A stretch of DNA of 64,000 nucleotides from Himantopus leucocephalus (taxonomy: Eukaryota > Chordata > Aves > Charadriiformes > Recurvirostridae): positions 40,175,755-40,239,754 of the forward strand of contig RSEF01000003.1 in the NCBI GenBank assembly GCA_003993805.1, in the 5' to 3' direction. Both the position numbers and the translations under genes were made by a program. Positions 26,138-37,607 of the stretch are shown one piece after another (position 1 is the first letter of the stretch; the number at the start of each line of letters is the position of its first letter). A model generated the notes under the pieces. The model saw only the letters and a program-made list of their open reading frames with translations. It searched no databases and was not told the DNA's origin.

Positions 26138-29100
26138 TGGTTATCTATCAAGAGATGGAAGTTAACTCCTGACATCATAATCACAGATCTGAATCTAGGT
26201 ACAGTGAAGGAGATCTTGGATTAAAAGTTAAAATGAGAGTGATGTGATGATACACCATTTGAGGACAGAACAGTTAACACATATAGGAGACCATGGGGGT
26301 GGTTAGCAGAAGGAAGAAATGGCACTGAAAGAGAAGGTGCATTAGAAACTAATGTAGGTCTTTGAAGTAATTAACAATTTCAGACAAAGAAATGAAAGAA
26401 GATAAACAAGTACAAGAGAAGAGATGCCATTTTGTAGCCAGAAGCAGGTCATCCACCATATTTAGAACATTTTTGGTCTGTAGATAACCTTGCAGAAATC
26501 ATGCAACAAGGTGAGACATCACACAAAAAGTTCTTGGATACAGTGGTGCAGATTAAGTCAAAGGACAGTTGCTCAGGACAAGAAATTCAGTAGGATAGTT
26601 TATATTAGATAGTTGGTCAGATGAAGATGGTGAAGTTGAGGAAGAAAGCCATAAGAATATGAGAGACTAGGAGTGGGTATAGTGAGCAGAGACAGTGATC
26701 TGGCAAAATTTTAACTTGCTGTCGCTCAGGGGAGGGACTTTTCATTCCCTATCTGGATCACACTGGTTGCCTTATGTATTTAGCCCTACAAAAGCTGCAG
26801 TTCAATGGTGGCCTCTATGTATGGCATAATCCTTTTGATATGAAAACATCGTCATTCTAATTGAATTTCCTGACCTTTATCTGGGCATCTGGGTTATTCA
26901 TCTGCACCATGATTCTTTTGTCTTAGTCTAGTCAAATAGGTTGCCAGCTGTTCATCTGCAATGTATTTGCTTTATAAAGACAATCAGCACCCGAACTTGG
27001 CTTATTATGATAACTATTCAGCTGACAAAAGGAAAGCCATTTTAACTACAAAAACAGTAGGAATTCACTGAGCTAATTATGCTTATGGATACCTCATGCT
27101 AAGGCCCAGCCAAGGACATAAAACATAAGTTATGGATCGAACCCACTTTACACAGTTGTACCTGTCTTAGTGTCCTACCCAAACTGGTTCAGCCTAGTTA
27201 GGCAGCCAGGACTGCTTAGACATTAGCAAGTACTGTATTCAGGTGGATTTGTAGCCCAGCCGATGTCCTGTGATGCTGTGGATGATTAAAGCCAGCTGCC
27301 TTACTACACTGCAGAGGTAACAGAACAGGCAAATGACAAAATACTTGAGTACAGATCAGATTAATTGCACCAATAACAACACCCAATTCTGGTGTAATTT
27401 GAGGGGTATTCATAAAGCTGATCTGCTCGTGTCCTCTATCTGGGAACTTAGTGGGAAGAACTAGTACTCTGTAGAAATTATTCAGTTCAGGAAATTAAAC
27501 TTAAGTGCGCTAAATAGTTCTACAGCTAGTCCTTTTTCTGCATAAGAAGCCCAGAAGGAATATATCTCAAGGCCTTCAATCAGGTTTTGTAAATTCCTCT
27601 CACTTTCCTGGTCTCTCTTTCCCCTATAATGAGAATATATAAAGCCCTAAAACAAAAGTATTGGGCCAACTAAGGCTGCACATGTATAGACAAGGCAAGG
27701 ATTTTACTGAAGAGGGGCCACAACTCAACCAACCCATCCTTGAAGTAGAGAATACCATTCACTGTACATCAGCAGCACTTAGCAGTGTATATGCTAGAGA
27801 CTGCATCTATTCATTCACTGTACATCAGCAGCACTTAGCAGGGTATATGCTAGAGACTGCATCTATTCAGATTATTCACTGCAGTAGCTTCCCCTGATCT
27901 CTACTTAAGGAATGAACTTGAATTGTTACAATTGCTATAGAGATTTCAGTTCGAGCTGTACTGTGGAGGTAAATAAAGGCAGAAATCTGAAGACAGCAGT
28001 TATGAACCCCCACCTGGATGACTCTTGCTAATCATCATGTGACAATAGCAAAGGATCACAGTAAGAGGAAGTAAAATCATGAGACACTAATATTATATGT
28101 GATAAATACTATTTGAGCCTTCCTTTGGTTTCCTTGGAGCTCTTTTCTTTTCTGGCTTTTCCATGCTTACCTTTCTCTGCATTGGATACTGGTTTACAAT
28201 TTTATTTTCAATACACTTTATTCAATCCAGCTGCAAAAGCCTTCATCCTATGAACTCTTAAACAGATGAGGGTATTCACATTTGTTCATTAGTTTAAGTA
28301 GAGTTTACCTTGCTAATGTTCTAGACTGAAGTAAACCAAAAGGATAAGAAAGAGATGTTCTTCCCTATCTTATCAGGTTGGATTTGCTTAATCTGAAATC
28401 TAATTATGGAAATATTATTAAAAAAATGCATTCTAATTACTAAATATATTTGAGACAATGCAACAAATTTATACAAAATTATTGGCTTATCTTCAAAACC
28501 ATTCCATTCTGTAAACTTTCCCTGTTGGTTTACAAAGTGAGCTTGCCCCAGGGTTGTTCTCCCTAGGGGGAACATGGTTATGGCAATTGATAGGAAGACG
28601 CTTGCTGTTCCAAAAAGAACTGAAAGCTGATCAATATCTTTCTTTTTTATTTGACCCAAACTCTGCACATCCGTGAGTGTGTGACTGTCTGCATCAGAAC
28701 AGAAAATTATGCCTAAGGGAAGAGTGTAAAAAATGATTTTTTTTTTCTCTCCACATATTTTTAAAAACAAACCATGTCACTGGTTGAGATCTTTAAAAAC
28801 TGAGAGAAGAATCTTAGGAAAAACTTGATCTTTGACAACTTTTCCTTCAGACTAGTAGATACTTGTTGCAGCAGAAAAGATAAAATTAGAGCCCTAAGTA
28901 CTTAAGCTAATACCTTGTCTTCTACAGAAAAGGACTAGGCTCAAAAATCTGCCATTGTTTCATGGCATTTTGGGCTCTCTGCAGGAAAAAAACCCCACTG
29001 ATACGATCAAAGTCCACATTTTTCAGCCCTGTCATTAAGTACTCTGGGAGTTGTCCAAGAAAACCAAAAAGACAATACATAATTTTCTGCTTGATTTAAC

Positions 29101-31189
29101 AGAATATCTTATTCTCTAAGGAATGAAAATGAGGAGGCCCAGTTTCCTACAGATTTGTATTCTTTGTTCCTTTTTCTATCATCCAGTACAATAAATCTTT
29201 TCTCTTCTGCTCTCATTTTTCCCTATGAAATGCTTGCTTGTGGTGGGTAGTCCTAAATTATCTGAATCCTGTTTGATTGACTGTCACAGTCAGTTCTGCT
29301 TATCTTTTCCTCGCTCTGCCCAAATACTGATTCTGTATGTGTGTGAATTTTGCAGGGGTTTAATGATCTTCATCTTAAAAGCTTGGTTGATGTTTCCTAC
29401 TGTGTTCAAAAGCTATTATGAAGTCTGAAGAAACACTTTTATTGCATAAATTTCACTCCCTTAGAAAAAAAATTTTAAACTTATACCCTTACTCTGATTT
29501 TTTACTGTACTTTCCCGTGGTTTAAATGGTAGAAACTTTATTATCTGTGCTTCTTTGATAGCCTGGTCAGCAGATAGTTTGCTAATTATTTTTTTCATGA
29601 GGCAGCTGTGTTTCATTGAATTTGCTTAGCATATATTACGAAACAACTGCTGGCTATCTACATTTGAAATTAAATTTGTCTGAAATGAATGTTGTGCAAG
29701 TAAAAGTGGGAGTTGTGCCACAAGGTACCTCACTTTTCAGTCTGCGATAGGGAATAAACCAGATTTTCACACTTCCCTATTACTCGGGTTTAGGTGCAAT
29801 ACTAGCATAGTATCTTGTGTTCCAAATACAGGAGTCCCTGGCTGCAGTATCTGTAGAGACCGGGATTTTCAGAGACTGTTTCTGTGACCTGACCCTGACC
29901 TGCAGTGCATACATCTCTGGAATGCTGGCAGGGTTTTGTGTGCAGCTGTTCAGCCAACCCTTCCTATATAAGTAACTATGAAAGGTTCTTTATAGCTTTT
30001 ATGTTGAAAAGTATATTTTACAATGAAGCAGTAGTAAGAATATGGAAATGTTAGGGGAAAACAATAAAATGGCTTGTTGGAATGTGTATGGGCTTTGCTA
30101 TGTCAAGCTGATCATATTTTTAAACAAAAAAGCTCTGTTTCACAATGCATAAATGTATTACTGCATTTAGGTGAGAAATCCAGGAGGTTAAATGCTTCAC
30201 AAAGATTTTGGCTCCTAACCTGTGGGCATTCTGCAGCATAGTAGCTGGCAAACATTGCATTGCTGGAGACTCTGCTGCTTCAGGTACATTAATTTTAAAT
30301 TTTAGTTCTCACTAGCTAGAAATCATGCAGGAGAAAGTTCAGCACTATGTAGCGGGCATTTGAAAATCCTAGTCATCATTTTCTCATGCACCTAATAAAA
30401 GCTTCTAGGCAAGCCAAACACTTGCCTGGGATCATTGCTTGCTAGGTTCAAGTTCCGTATAAAAGGAACCTTTCAATAGGTAAACCAGATTTCTCATTAG
30501 CTGGATCACCTCAATTTAATATAAATGCAATGCCTGAGGCATGCTTTCATACTGCTTAGACAAGTATTAAAAGACAAAGCAGAATCTCATACCCACTAGA
30601 AACTAAATGAGGCAAGGGCAGGACCAACTTCCTCCCTAGTCATTCTGGTCTCTTAACCTACATTATATTTCCTGATCTCCTGGCTTGGCCCTCGCTAGTC
30701 AGAGAGGCGAAGTGAGTCTTCTAGAGCTTGTCAAGTCATAAAAGACAATTCTCCCTTTAGCTGAAAGAGATGGGGAGTGGGGGTAGGAAACAATTTTCAA
30801 CTGCTCAGAGCACAGCTTTGGCAATATAAGGGACTATTTAATGGTAGTTGATGCCTTCTGGGGAGCTAACTTTTCCAGCACGCTCAGAGCGGCAGCCGGG
30901 GCAGGCTTCCTAGTGCCACTGGACAGCAGGAACAGGGACGTGGCCCCAGTGCTGGAGTGAATGAGAACAAGCCCTCTGCTTGCTTATGAAAATTCAAGCT
31001 TTAGAAACATATAGGTGGCTGGGAATATCCTGGTCTGCTTGAACAAACCTTTCTTCGCACCATCTGCATTACCATATCCCAATCAGCAATGTGGCACCAG
31101 AGTACTTAAAAACAATTCTATTGGTCTGTGTGCCTTTATCTGCAACCCAAACCTGTGCACATTGAGCCACTAATTAAAAAAATAAATCT
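26138..31189. other. Upstream noncoding DNA, no gene recognised
   Basis: AT-rich intergenic DNA with a 56-bp tandem duplication near 27.76 kb. A 149-codon minus-strand open frame (28321-28770) begins at a non-ATG codon and matches no family I recognise. Nothing else stands out. Confidence 0.6.
27757..27868. repeat. 56-bp tandem duplication
   Basis: Two head-to-tail 56-bp units (27757-27812 and 27813-27868), each starting ATTCACTGTACATCAGC, differ at one base. A third, much shorter restart (ATTCACTGCAG) follows at about 27874. There is no N at the junction, so this is more likely a real recent duplication than an assembly join. Confidence 0.9.
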
Positions 31190-32420
31190 CTGCAGGGTGT
31201 GTACGGCAGAGCTGAGGATCCCCTGGCTTGTCCCTATGCTCCTTCTCCAAGCAGTAGCCCTGTCCCCACAGGTACGGGGCAAAAGGAGGCCAGAGGAGCC
31301 ACGCTGCTGGAGGGAGCGGATCCCAGCTCCCAGAGCACCACCATGGCACCTGGGCCCCGCAGTACAATGCTGCAAATCTCACGCTGATGCCACCTCACCC
31401 TCAGCCATCCTCCTTGTGGAGGCAAGGATGAGGGTCTTCCAATGACAGCCCGGGTCTTGCCTGCAGCCTTGGAGAACGAGGTTCAGCCTTCTCCAGCAGA
31501 CCTCCACCCTGGACTGCCATGTTGTGGCTTACTCCCAGGAGACCACCTGCCCTGGGCCACAGCAGCCGCCCTCCGCCTCAGCTGCTGAGTGTCCCCAGCA
31601 GGGGAGGGGGGCACAGAGCCCGTATGTACACAAATATGTAGCCTGGCCAGCCGCTTTGGGCTCCTGGAAGACCTGGCCATGGGTGCACGTACAGAGCCTG
31701 CCCCTCAATCGCTGCTCAGGGCCGTATGGGGGCACCTGCAGGGCACATGGCATGGTTCATCCTCGGGGTGTATTTGCTTTGTCCCCCCCCATCTTTAGTG
31801 CACAGTGGCGATGGTGCTTCTGTGCTGGGAGCCACAGTGTTACTGCCAGGGTGCTGTTTTGGTCACTTTGTGTGTTGCCAGCACTCCTGTGGTTTAAACC
31901 CTTCCCTGGGATTGTACTGGCGAAGCCTAACCCTGCCCCAAAGTCTCAGCCCCCGGCAGGCACAGCCTGCGGCAGCGCTGCACCCATCAGCAGCAGTAAC
32001 GGGGTGTTATCATCTTCACTCTATAGGGACTTGCTCAGTGACTCCTATTGAGAGTAGAACGATATATCACAGTAAATAAACCATGGTGAAAACTCATCTA
32101 CTCCAGGAAAGCTGTGTCTCCCCAGGGCAGGCACCCCTCTCTTCCCCCCCAGGGCAGCCTGCGTTTGCAACAGGCCCAAAGCACCAGCATGTCAACTGGG
32201 CGCCCGGCCTTTTTGTGAGGATCTGGGGGAGAAACGCTCTCCCCACGGTCCCAGCCCCGCCTGGGGGGGAAGTGCTCTGCCTTGGCTGTGCTCCAGGAGG
32301 CCAAGGCCTGCACCCAGGTGTGAGCAATTGGTGCTGCCGGCAGCCCTTCTCCTCCCAGCAGGGTGGGGGAGTGGGCAGGCAGGGAGTGTGGTAGGGAGTG
32401 CTGGGGGACCTGGTCATCTT
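31190..32420. other. GC-rich block, CpG-poor, no gene recognised
   Basis: Base composition jumps sharply from the AT-rich surroundings. By eye there are about 35 CpG dinucleotides in 1.2 kb, clearly fewer than a CpG island of this GC content would have. Long open frames appear on both strands (for example 175 codons at 31524-32051 on +), but this is expected where TAA, TAG and TGA are rare, and none shows a recognisable domain. It sits 3-4 kb upstream of the FMN2 coding exon, so a promoter or 5' exon is possible but not shown. Confidence 0.55.
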
Positions 32421-34459
32421 TCCAGAGAGGCTGCAGTAAACGGTAACAGTCGTCTTGAGAATAATCACAGTCTCACAACAGAGACTTACTTTTCTAACAG
32501 GAATGTGTTAACGTGGAAGTCTCTGTGAGCACAAGGACAATGCATCTTGAGCTGTAAGTTTTGACTCTCCTCTGTGTGTTGCCATTCCCACCTCCTGAGA
32601 TTTGGAGGAGAATGAGAGGTGAGGGGGATCTTGGGCTTATGCCTACAATCTCCTCCCTTGGTGTTTTTGACTGACCATGGGCAAATATTAAACAAGGTGG
32701 GCAGGCGGGCTCAAGGACTAGCCTCAGTTGTTTGTTGACAATTTATAGCAAGCTAAGAATGAGTTAGAGTTACTCTTAAAAATGAAATATCCTTCTTGAA
32801 CCCCTAAAACCCCCTCTTTACTCCATTTACTTTCTGTTGAAAGACTCTTTTTTTTGGTGTAGAATATTGAATAGATTCTTAGCTTTTAAAGTGTAGCTTA
32901 TACTGATGCCAAAATATTCTAGTTTCTTGCTGACTTTTAATAATGTGTTTTTTCTTCAGAAGCTAAAACACTCCTGAGAATAAACAAACCTCAGAGCATT
33001 AAAATTTGGTTAATGTTAACCTTTTGTACTTTCTAGCAAATGCTGGTTGAGAGTTGTGTCTATCACTGCTACTTCGGAGTAATTTGTGTTCTGCCCCCCC
33101 CCCTTTTAAAAAAAACCAACTTATTTTCTGTGCCTTATGTGGAATAACTAGAGCAAATTCTTTGATGTTCACATGCATACCTCTGCTCACATAAGTGTGC
33201 CCATTTTGGTGATACTCTGTCCTCATATAGATCAGAAATCCTAGTCAGAATCCATGACGGTTAGGATATTGCATTCAGAGGAACTATTTAGAAAAGGATT
33301 TGGCTTTTTTTTCTTGCAGTTCTTCTTCTTTTAGGATTACAGTCACAGATTGAAAAAAAATTAATAACTTTTAGTGTAATATATTTAAACTCAGGTAATT
33401 TCTATGGCTATACATTTATGTGTTTTTTTTGAAGAACTTACTCATCAGGATGTGCTGTATGAAAACTTCTAGGAAAGAGTGCAGATACATGATTTAAACC
33501 TTTATAAGTTTCTAACTAAAAAATGAAGATCAGTCTTTAACTTGACTGTCTTATAATCCCATCTTTGTCGATGGCTTGGTTTAGCAGCATAATTTGTAGT
33601 GTAATTACTGCTGGTGAATTCTCATTAGTTGTAATGGGAGTGTGTTGAGTTTGTAATGCGAGTTTACAGAGGAGGAAGGAAAGCGGATGTTTCAGAACAT
33701 CACACTAATTCTACATTCTACATATTCAGTCCACAGTATCTTTATGTTACTTCTGCACTATGTTAATTTCTGGCAGATTTTAGTGGGAGAAGAGCTTTTA
33801 AATGGCGTTGAAAGCTACAAGTACTCCAGTTGTAATCAAGGGTTAGATCCTTGTCAGTTCTAGTCAGTGAAAATACTCGTTACAGTAGTATTCTGTTACT
33901 GTGGTTCCCTCAAACTGTGCCTTAAGTGATTCTTACTGTGTATCTTCAGATGGCCTGAATTTACCTGAGCTTTCAAAAGCCTTTTGAAAATACATAATAA
34001 TGCCGTAAGAGGGAAAATACTGCAACAAATTAGAAACTAAGTAAGATAACAGAAAGCAAAAGCAGGAATGGAGTCAAAAAGCAAAATCACTTAACATGCT
34101 CTTGCAGTTTTTGCTATACGAGCTTTTGCTGAGTGCTAAAAAAGAAAAAAAAAAGTAGATGAATCACTTTATTAAGTACACGAAAACAAAAAAAACCCAA
34201 CCACTGAATGTACAAAGTCATCTGATCCACTTACAACACTTGAGTTCTTGTAGACAGAAGGCTTCTGATGTCTGAGCCACAGGCCCCTCAGGACAGGACT
34301 TGCATCAGAGCAGTAAGTGACCAAGAAGCACAAGGCAAAAATTATGATAGTTCAAAATAATCTACAGTGCTATTCTTTCCAAACTGAATTAGCAGCAATT
34401 ATTTCATAATGACCACAGCCCAGATTTATAAAGGTATTTAGCATCGCCTGGAAGAAACT

Positions 34460-34482
34460 GGGGGGGCGGGGGGGGCAGGAGG
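34460..34482 (+). repeat. G-rich low-complexity tract
   Basis: Runs of seven and eight guanines separated by one C, followed by CA and two GG pairs. Weak quadruplex potential. Confidence 0.55.
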
Positions 34483-35576
34483 TGCCTGCATAGTTTTTAA
34501 AGTGTTAATGATATTATTTTTCTTCTTCAATTTATATTAAAGCAGAGGAAAGCAAACAAAACCTCTGGTAGGAAGAGAATGATACCAAAACTAAGAGTTA
34601 TGTAAACTAATAAGATGCATTTCCCTGGAATGATGTATTTCTTTAAGCAATCTCCGATGAAAGGGAAATTGCTAATAAAGAAGGTCAGATGTGCGAGGAA
34701 TATGTGAAGTCTTTCACAAAACCTGAACCTAATAGACCAGGCAGTTTAGAGATGATAAATCATAAACAGAAATCTATCTAATTACTTCTTGGCTGATGTT
34801 GAACGAAGATATCGAACTGCTGAACTGATCCAACTTGGCAATTTGGCATTCTTACGCCCTTTTGTTTCTATTCCAGTTATTTTAAATCTAAATTTTAAAA
34901 GTGGAAGGGAGTAGCTGTCTAGAAGTTCAGGAAACATACTTATGAAATATGGATGCTTATACATCTAAACCAGAAATGGAGGAGAAGAAGTAACAGATTA
35001 AAACTGTTGCACAAGCTTCCAAAATAGCTATCAAGTGGCAGTGTTTAAATCAATCATTAAATATATAGGGTGAAATATAGGAATGCTTTACTGTATCCTT
35101 TTTCCTTAGTACCATTTGAATAGTGCTGCTTTTCTTGTTTGTTTTGTCTTGTTTCATGCCAGATGTTCTTATCAGGGGAAACAATGGTGGTGTGTTTTAA
35201 TATTGATGAGTTGATTCTCCTGGGAATAATAGTATATCTACCTTCTCAGAATACAAATTGTGGGAGGTTTTTTATAGTGTAATTACCATAATGCATTGAA
35301 TTTTAAGTGCAACTCTTTAAAACTGTGGAAAGAACTTTTTGTTTATTATCTTTTATCTACTTTCAGAGTAACTCTGCTTTTAAAGCTATGTATTGTGTTT
35401 TGGTGGCCTTTAAAAAGTAAACATGTAAATCCCCAGAGGTACTGTGTAGTCTGTCAAAGCAGCATATGCTTAAGCACCCTATAAACTATTAAATAATCAT
35501 AATATTTCTCTTTCCACAGTTAGTAGTTTATTCATTTAAACAATTGCAGAGTAATTAAAGTACATTGCTTTAACTC

Positions 35577-35604
35577 TTTTTTTTTTTTTTTTTTTTCCCT
35601 CCAG
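35577..35604 (+). promoter_or_regulatory. Candidate splice acceptor upstream of the FMN2 coding exon
   Basis: A run of about 20 T residues is followed by CCCTCCAG and then GAACTTGAAC. This is a near-ideal polypyrimidine tract and 3' splice site, 58 bases before the first ATG of the long open frame. It implies that the coding exon is preceded by an untranslated exon and that the promoter lies farther upstream. The long T run could also be low complexity sequence, so transcript evidence would decide. Confidence 0.55.
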
Positions 35605-35635
35605 GAACTTGAACATTGAAGTCCTGAAATTATAA

Positions 35636-35647
35636 ATGATTTGGTGA
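35636..35647 (+). other. Minimal upstream ORF in the FMN2 leader
   Basis: ATG ATT TGG TGA encodes three residues and ends 15 bases before the ATG at 35663. The TGA is also the in-frame stop that bounds the long FMN2 reading frame on its 5' side. A role in damping translation is inference. Confidence 0.4.
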
Positions 35648-35662
35648 CGAGCTGAGCTTGCA

Positions 35663-36040
35663 ATGCAGGCAATAAAAACCGTGGAAAAAGAAGTGACTTT
35701 TATAAAGGAAATACTTTTCACAGAATCCTTCATAAAGAAACAAGAGTGCAGCAGAAGCCCGGAGAGCCGGCGGCTCCGTGAGCAGCAGCCATTGGAAGGA
35801 GCTGTCTGCAGCTCTCAGTGCTGTACTGAGCATGTCCCAGCGGAGCCCAGTGCAAGCAGCACATTATGCAAAAAGGCAGCTCTAGCAGATGGGAGAGAGG
35901 CACAGCAAGCATTTGCTTCACTTGCATCACCACCGCTTGAAAACAAATCTGCATCGCTAGAGGGGATCTCGCCGGCAGGCCAAAGGGATGAAATCCGGGA
36001 GCATGGCTTGATTGCTGAAGGTGTTGCACTGCGAAAAATC
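35663..36040 (+). CDS. FMN2: Possible N-terminal extension of formin-2 (or 5' UTR)
   Basis: The FMN2 frame stays open for 126 codons upstream of the conserved start at 36041. An in-frame TGA at 35645-35647 precedes this first ATG, so the extension is bounded. The predicted segment is polar, rich in E, K, S and A, with five or so cysteines and no recognised domain, signal peptide or membrane segment. The Kozak context of the ATG at 35663 is moderate (G at -3, C at +4). The context at 36041 is strong (A at -3, G at +4). FMN2 in mammals starts at MGNQDGK. This stretch may therefore be 5' UTR that happens to be open, or it may encode a longer bird isoform. If the longer form is used, glycine 2 of the canonical start would no longer be N-terminal. 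Confidence 0.45.
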
Positions 36041-37607
36041 ATGGGGAATCAAGATGGGAAGCTAAAGAAAAATACAGCTGATGTGCACGAAGGAGGAGAG
36101 GATGCCTCTGGGCCCAAGGATACAGACGGCACAAAGAAGGTATCGGGAAGCAGAAGGGGACTGGGGAAGCATGCAAAAGGAAGCGAATCCGGTAAGAAGA
36201 AGGGTAAGTCGGACTCGAGGGCCTCAGTGTTTTCAAATCTGAGGATCAGAAAAAATCTGTCCAAGGCTAAAGATGGGAATAGTAGTTCACGGGAGGATGT
36301 TTTGGAAAGCCAGGCCTTGCCGGCTGGAGAGCTGGACAGTACTCATTCAATTGTAACCAAAACTCCAGATATAAGCATCTCTGCGGATGAAGGGGGTCTC
36401 TCAGACACAGATGTTGAACATTTTGAAATCAGAAATGAAACTGTCCCAGCTGCTGTGGAGACACAGGATGGACAAAGGACCAGCTCTGGCTCCGATACGG
36501 ATATATACAGTTTCCATTCAGCTACAGAACAAGAGGATTTGCTTTCTGATATCCAGCAAGCTATTAGACTGCAGCAGCAGCAGCAGGGGGCAATTAACAT
36601 TGGAACTGAGGACCTTGTCACCAAAACAATGGGCCGACACATGGCTAATTCGCAAGCAGCCCCCTTAGATTTTGAACGGTTTCTTTCAGTAACTACCACT
36701 GACAAAGAGAGGAGCCCAGACACTGAGGGGGCTTTTCCAGCGATATCTGAAATTGCAGAAAAGATTCCCATCTCCTGTGCAACTGAGCATGAACCGAAAG
36801 AAGCAGTAAACGGCACAGGCTCTCCTGGTAACGGCTTACCTGAAACACAAGAACGTAAGCTATTGATTGAGGAACAGGAACAGCTCGTTGCTGGAGTGGA
36901 TGCTGTAGCTAGTGAACTAGAAGATGATTTAAATAGAGCTGTGGTAGAAAACGGGTCTCTCACACACAGCTCCACACCACCTTTTCCAACCTCAGTAGCA
37001 GATGCTGAGGCTAAAATTGCTGAAGTGCAGGCAGTTGATTTGCAGGGCTCAGTAACAGAGGATGGTATTTCAGACGAAGGCCGTGATCATGGTGCTGAGA
37101 CTCAGGAAGGGAAACACACTCTGTCAGCCAGTCAAGAGGACCTGCATAATGGTTTATCCACAGAAATGAAAAATGGCATTTTATCCTCTGAGGGGACAGC
37201 AGGAAGTCCGATGCTTGGTTCCCGATGCTTTAAGCCCTATCTAATTAATCCTTGTTACATCAAAACCACAACTAGGCAACTGAGTTCTCCCAACCATTCA
37301 CCATCTCCCTCCCCATCCCAGAGCCCACTTTTTACAAGGAGGCAGGAATCCTTCCACAAAAAAGAAAAAGTGTCAATCAAGAAGCAGAGGTCTGCTAGTT
37401 TGGCAGGTTTATTTAGTCGTTCAGCAGACTGGACAGAAGAGGTATCTAATCACAAATGTGAGATAACACAGAAGGTGGGCTCTGCAGGCTACTTGGAGCA
37501 CAAGGGGTTTAGAGAGAAATTTCAAACGGAAAGAGTGCCTTCGACTCATTCAAGGAAGTCCTCAGGGGTGCAGGCTTCTACAGAAACATTTCCCAATGTC
37601 TTTTCAG
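36041..37607 (+). CDS. FMN2: Formin-2, first large coding exon
   Basis: Encodes the first 522 residues plus one base of formin-2, an actin and microtubule nucleation factor that works with Spire proteins. FMN2 organises actin in oocyte meiosis and in neuronal growth cones; its catalytic FH1-FH2 region is encoded farther downstream, outside this window. Recognition is by conserved blocks: MGNQDGKLKK at the start, SDSRASVFSNLRIRKNLSK (about residues 57-75), SREDVLESQ, a DGQRTSSGSDTDIYSFHSAT block, AIRLQQQQQ (glutamines 178-182), and RCFKP...CYIKTTTRQLSSPNHS (about 395-420), then SRSADWTEE and FPNVFSG at the end. The glutamine run is short beside the long interrupted run in human FMN2. Between these blocks the protein looks disordered, rich in S, E and P. 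The start has a strong Kozak context, and MGNQDG could be an N-myristoylation signal (inference). The exon ends TTTTCAG before GTGAGT, leaving phase 1; the open frame would stop eight bases later if unspliced. Confidence 0.97.

Larger units (their letters stand above)
32421..35604. other. Sequence between GC-rich block and FMN2 exon, no gene recognised
   Basis: AT-rich DNA with a C10 run near 33.1 kb and a G-rich cluster near 34,460-34,482. If FMN2 has an upstream untranslated exon, as the acceptor at 35,604 suggests, this stretch is at least partly intron. Confidence 0.55.

Noticed and set aside
30458..30466. TATAAAAGG motif as a possible core promoter
   Set aside because: Single short motif in AT-rich DNA with no associated exon or other promoter elements.
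31524..32051. 175-codon + strand open frame in the GC-rich block
   Set aside because: GC-rich DNA has few stops; comparable frames occur on both strands here and no domain or splice context is visible.
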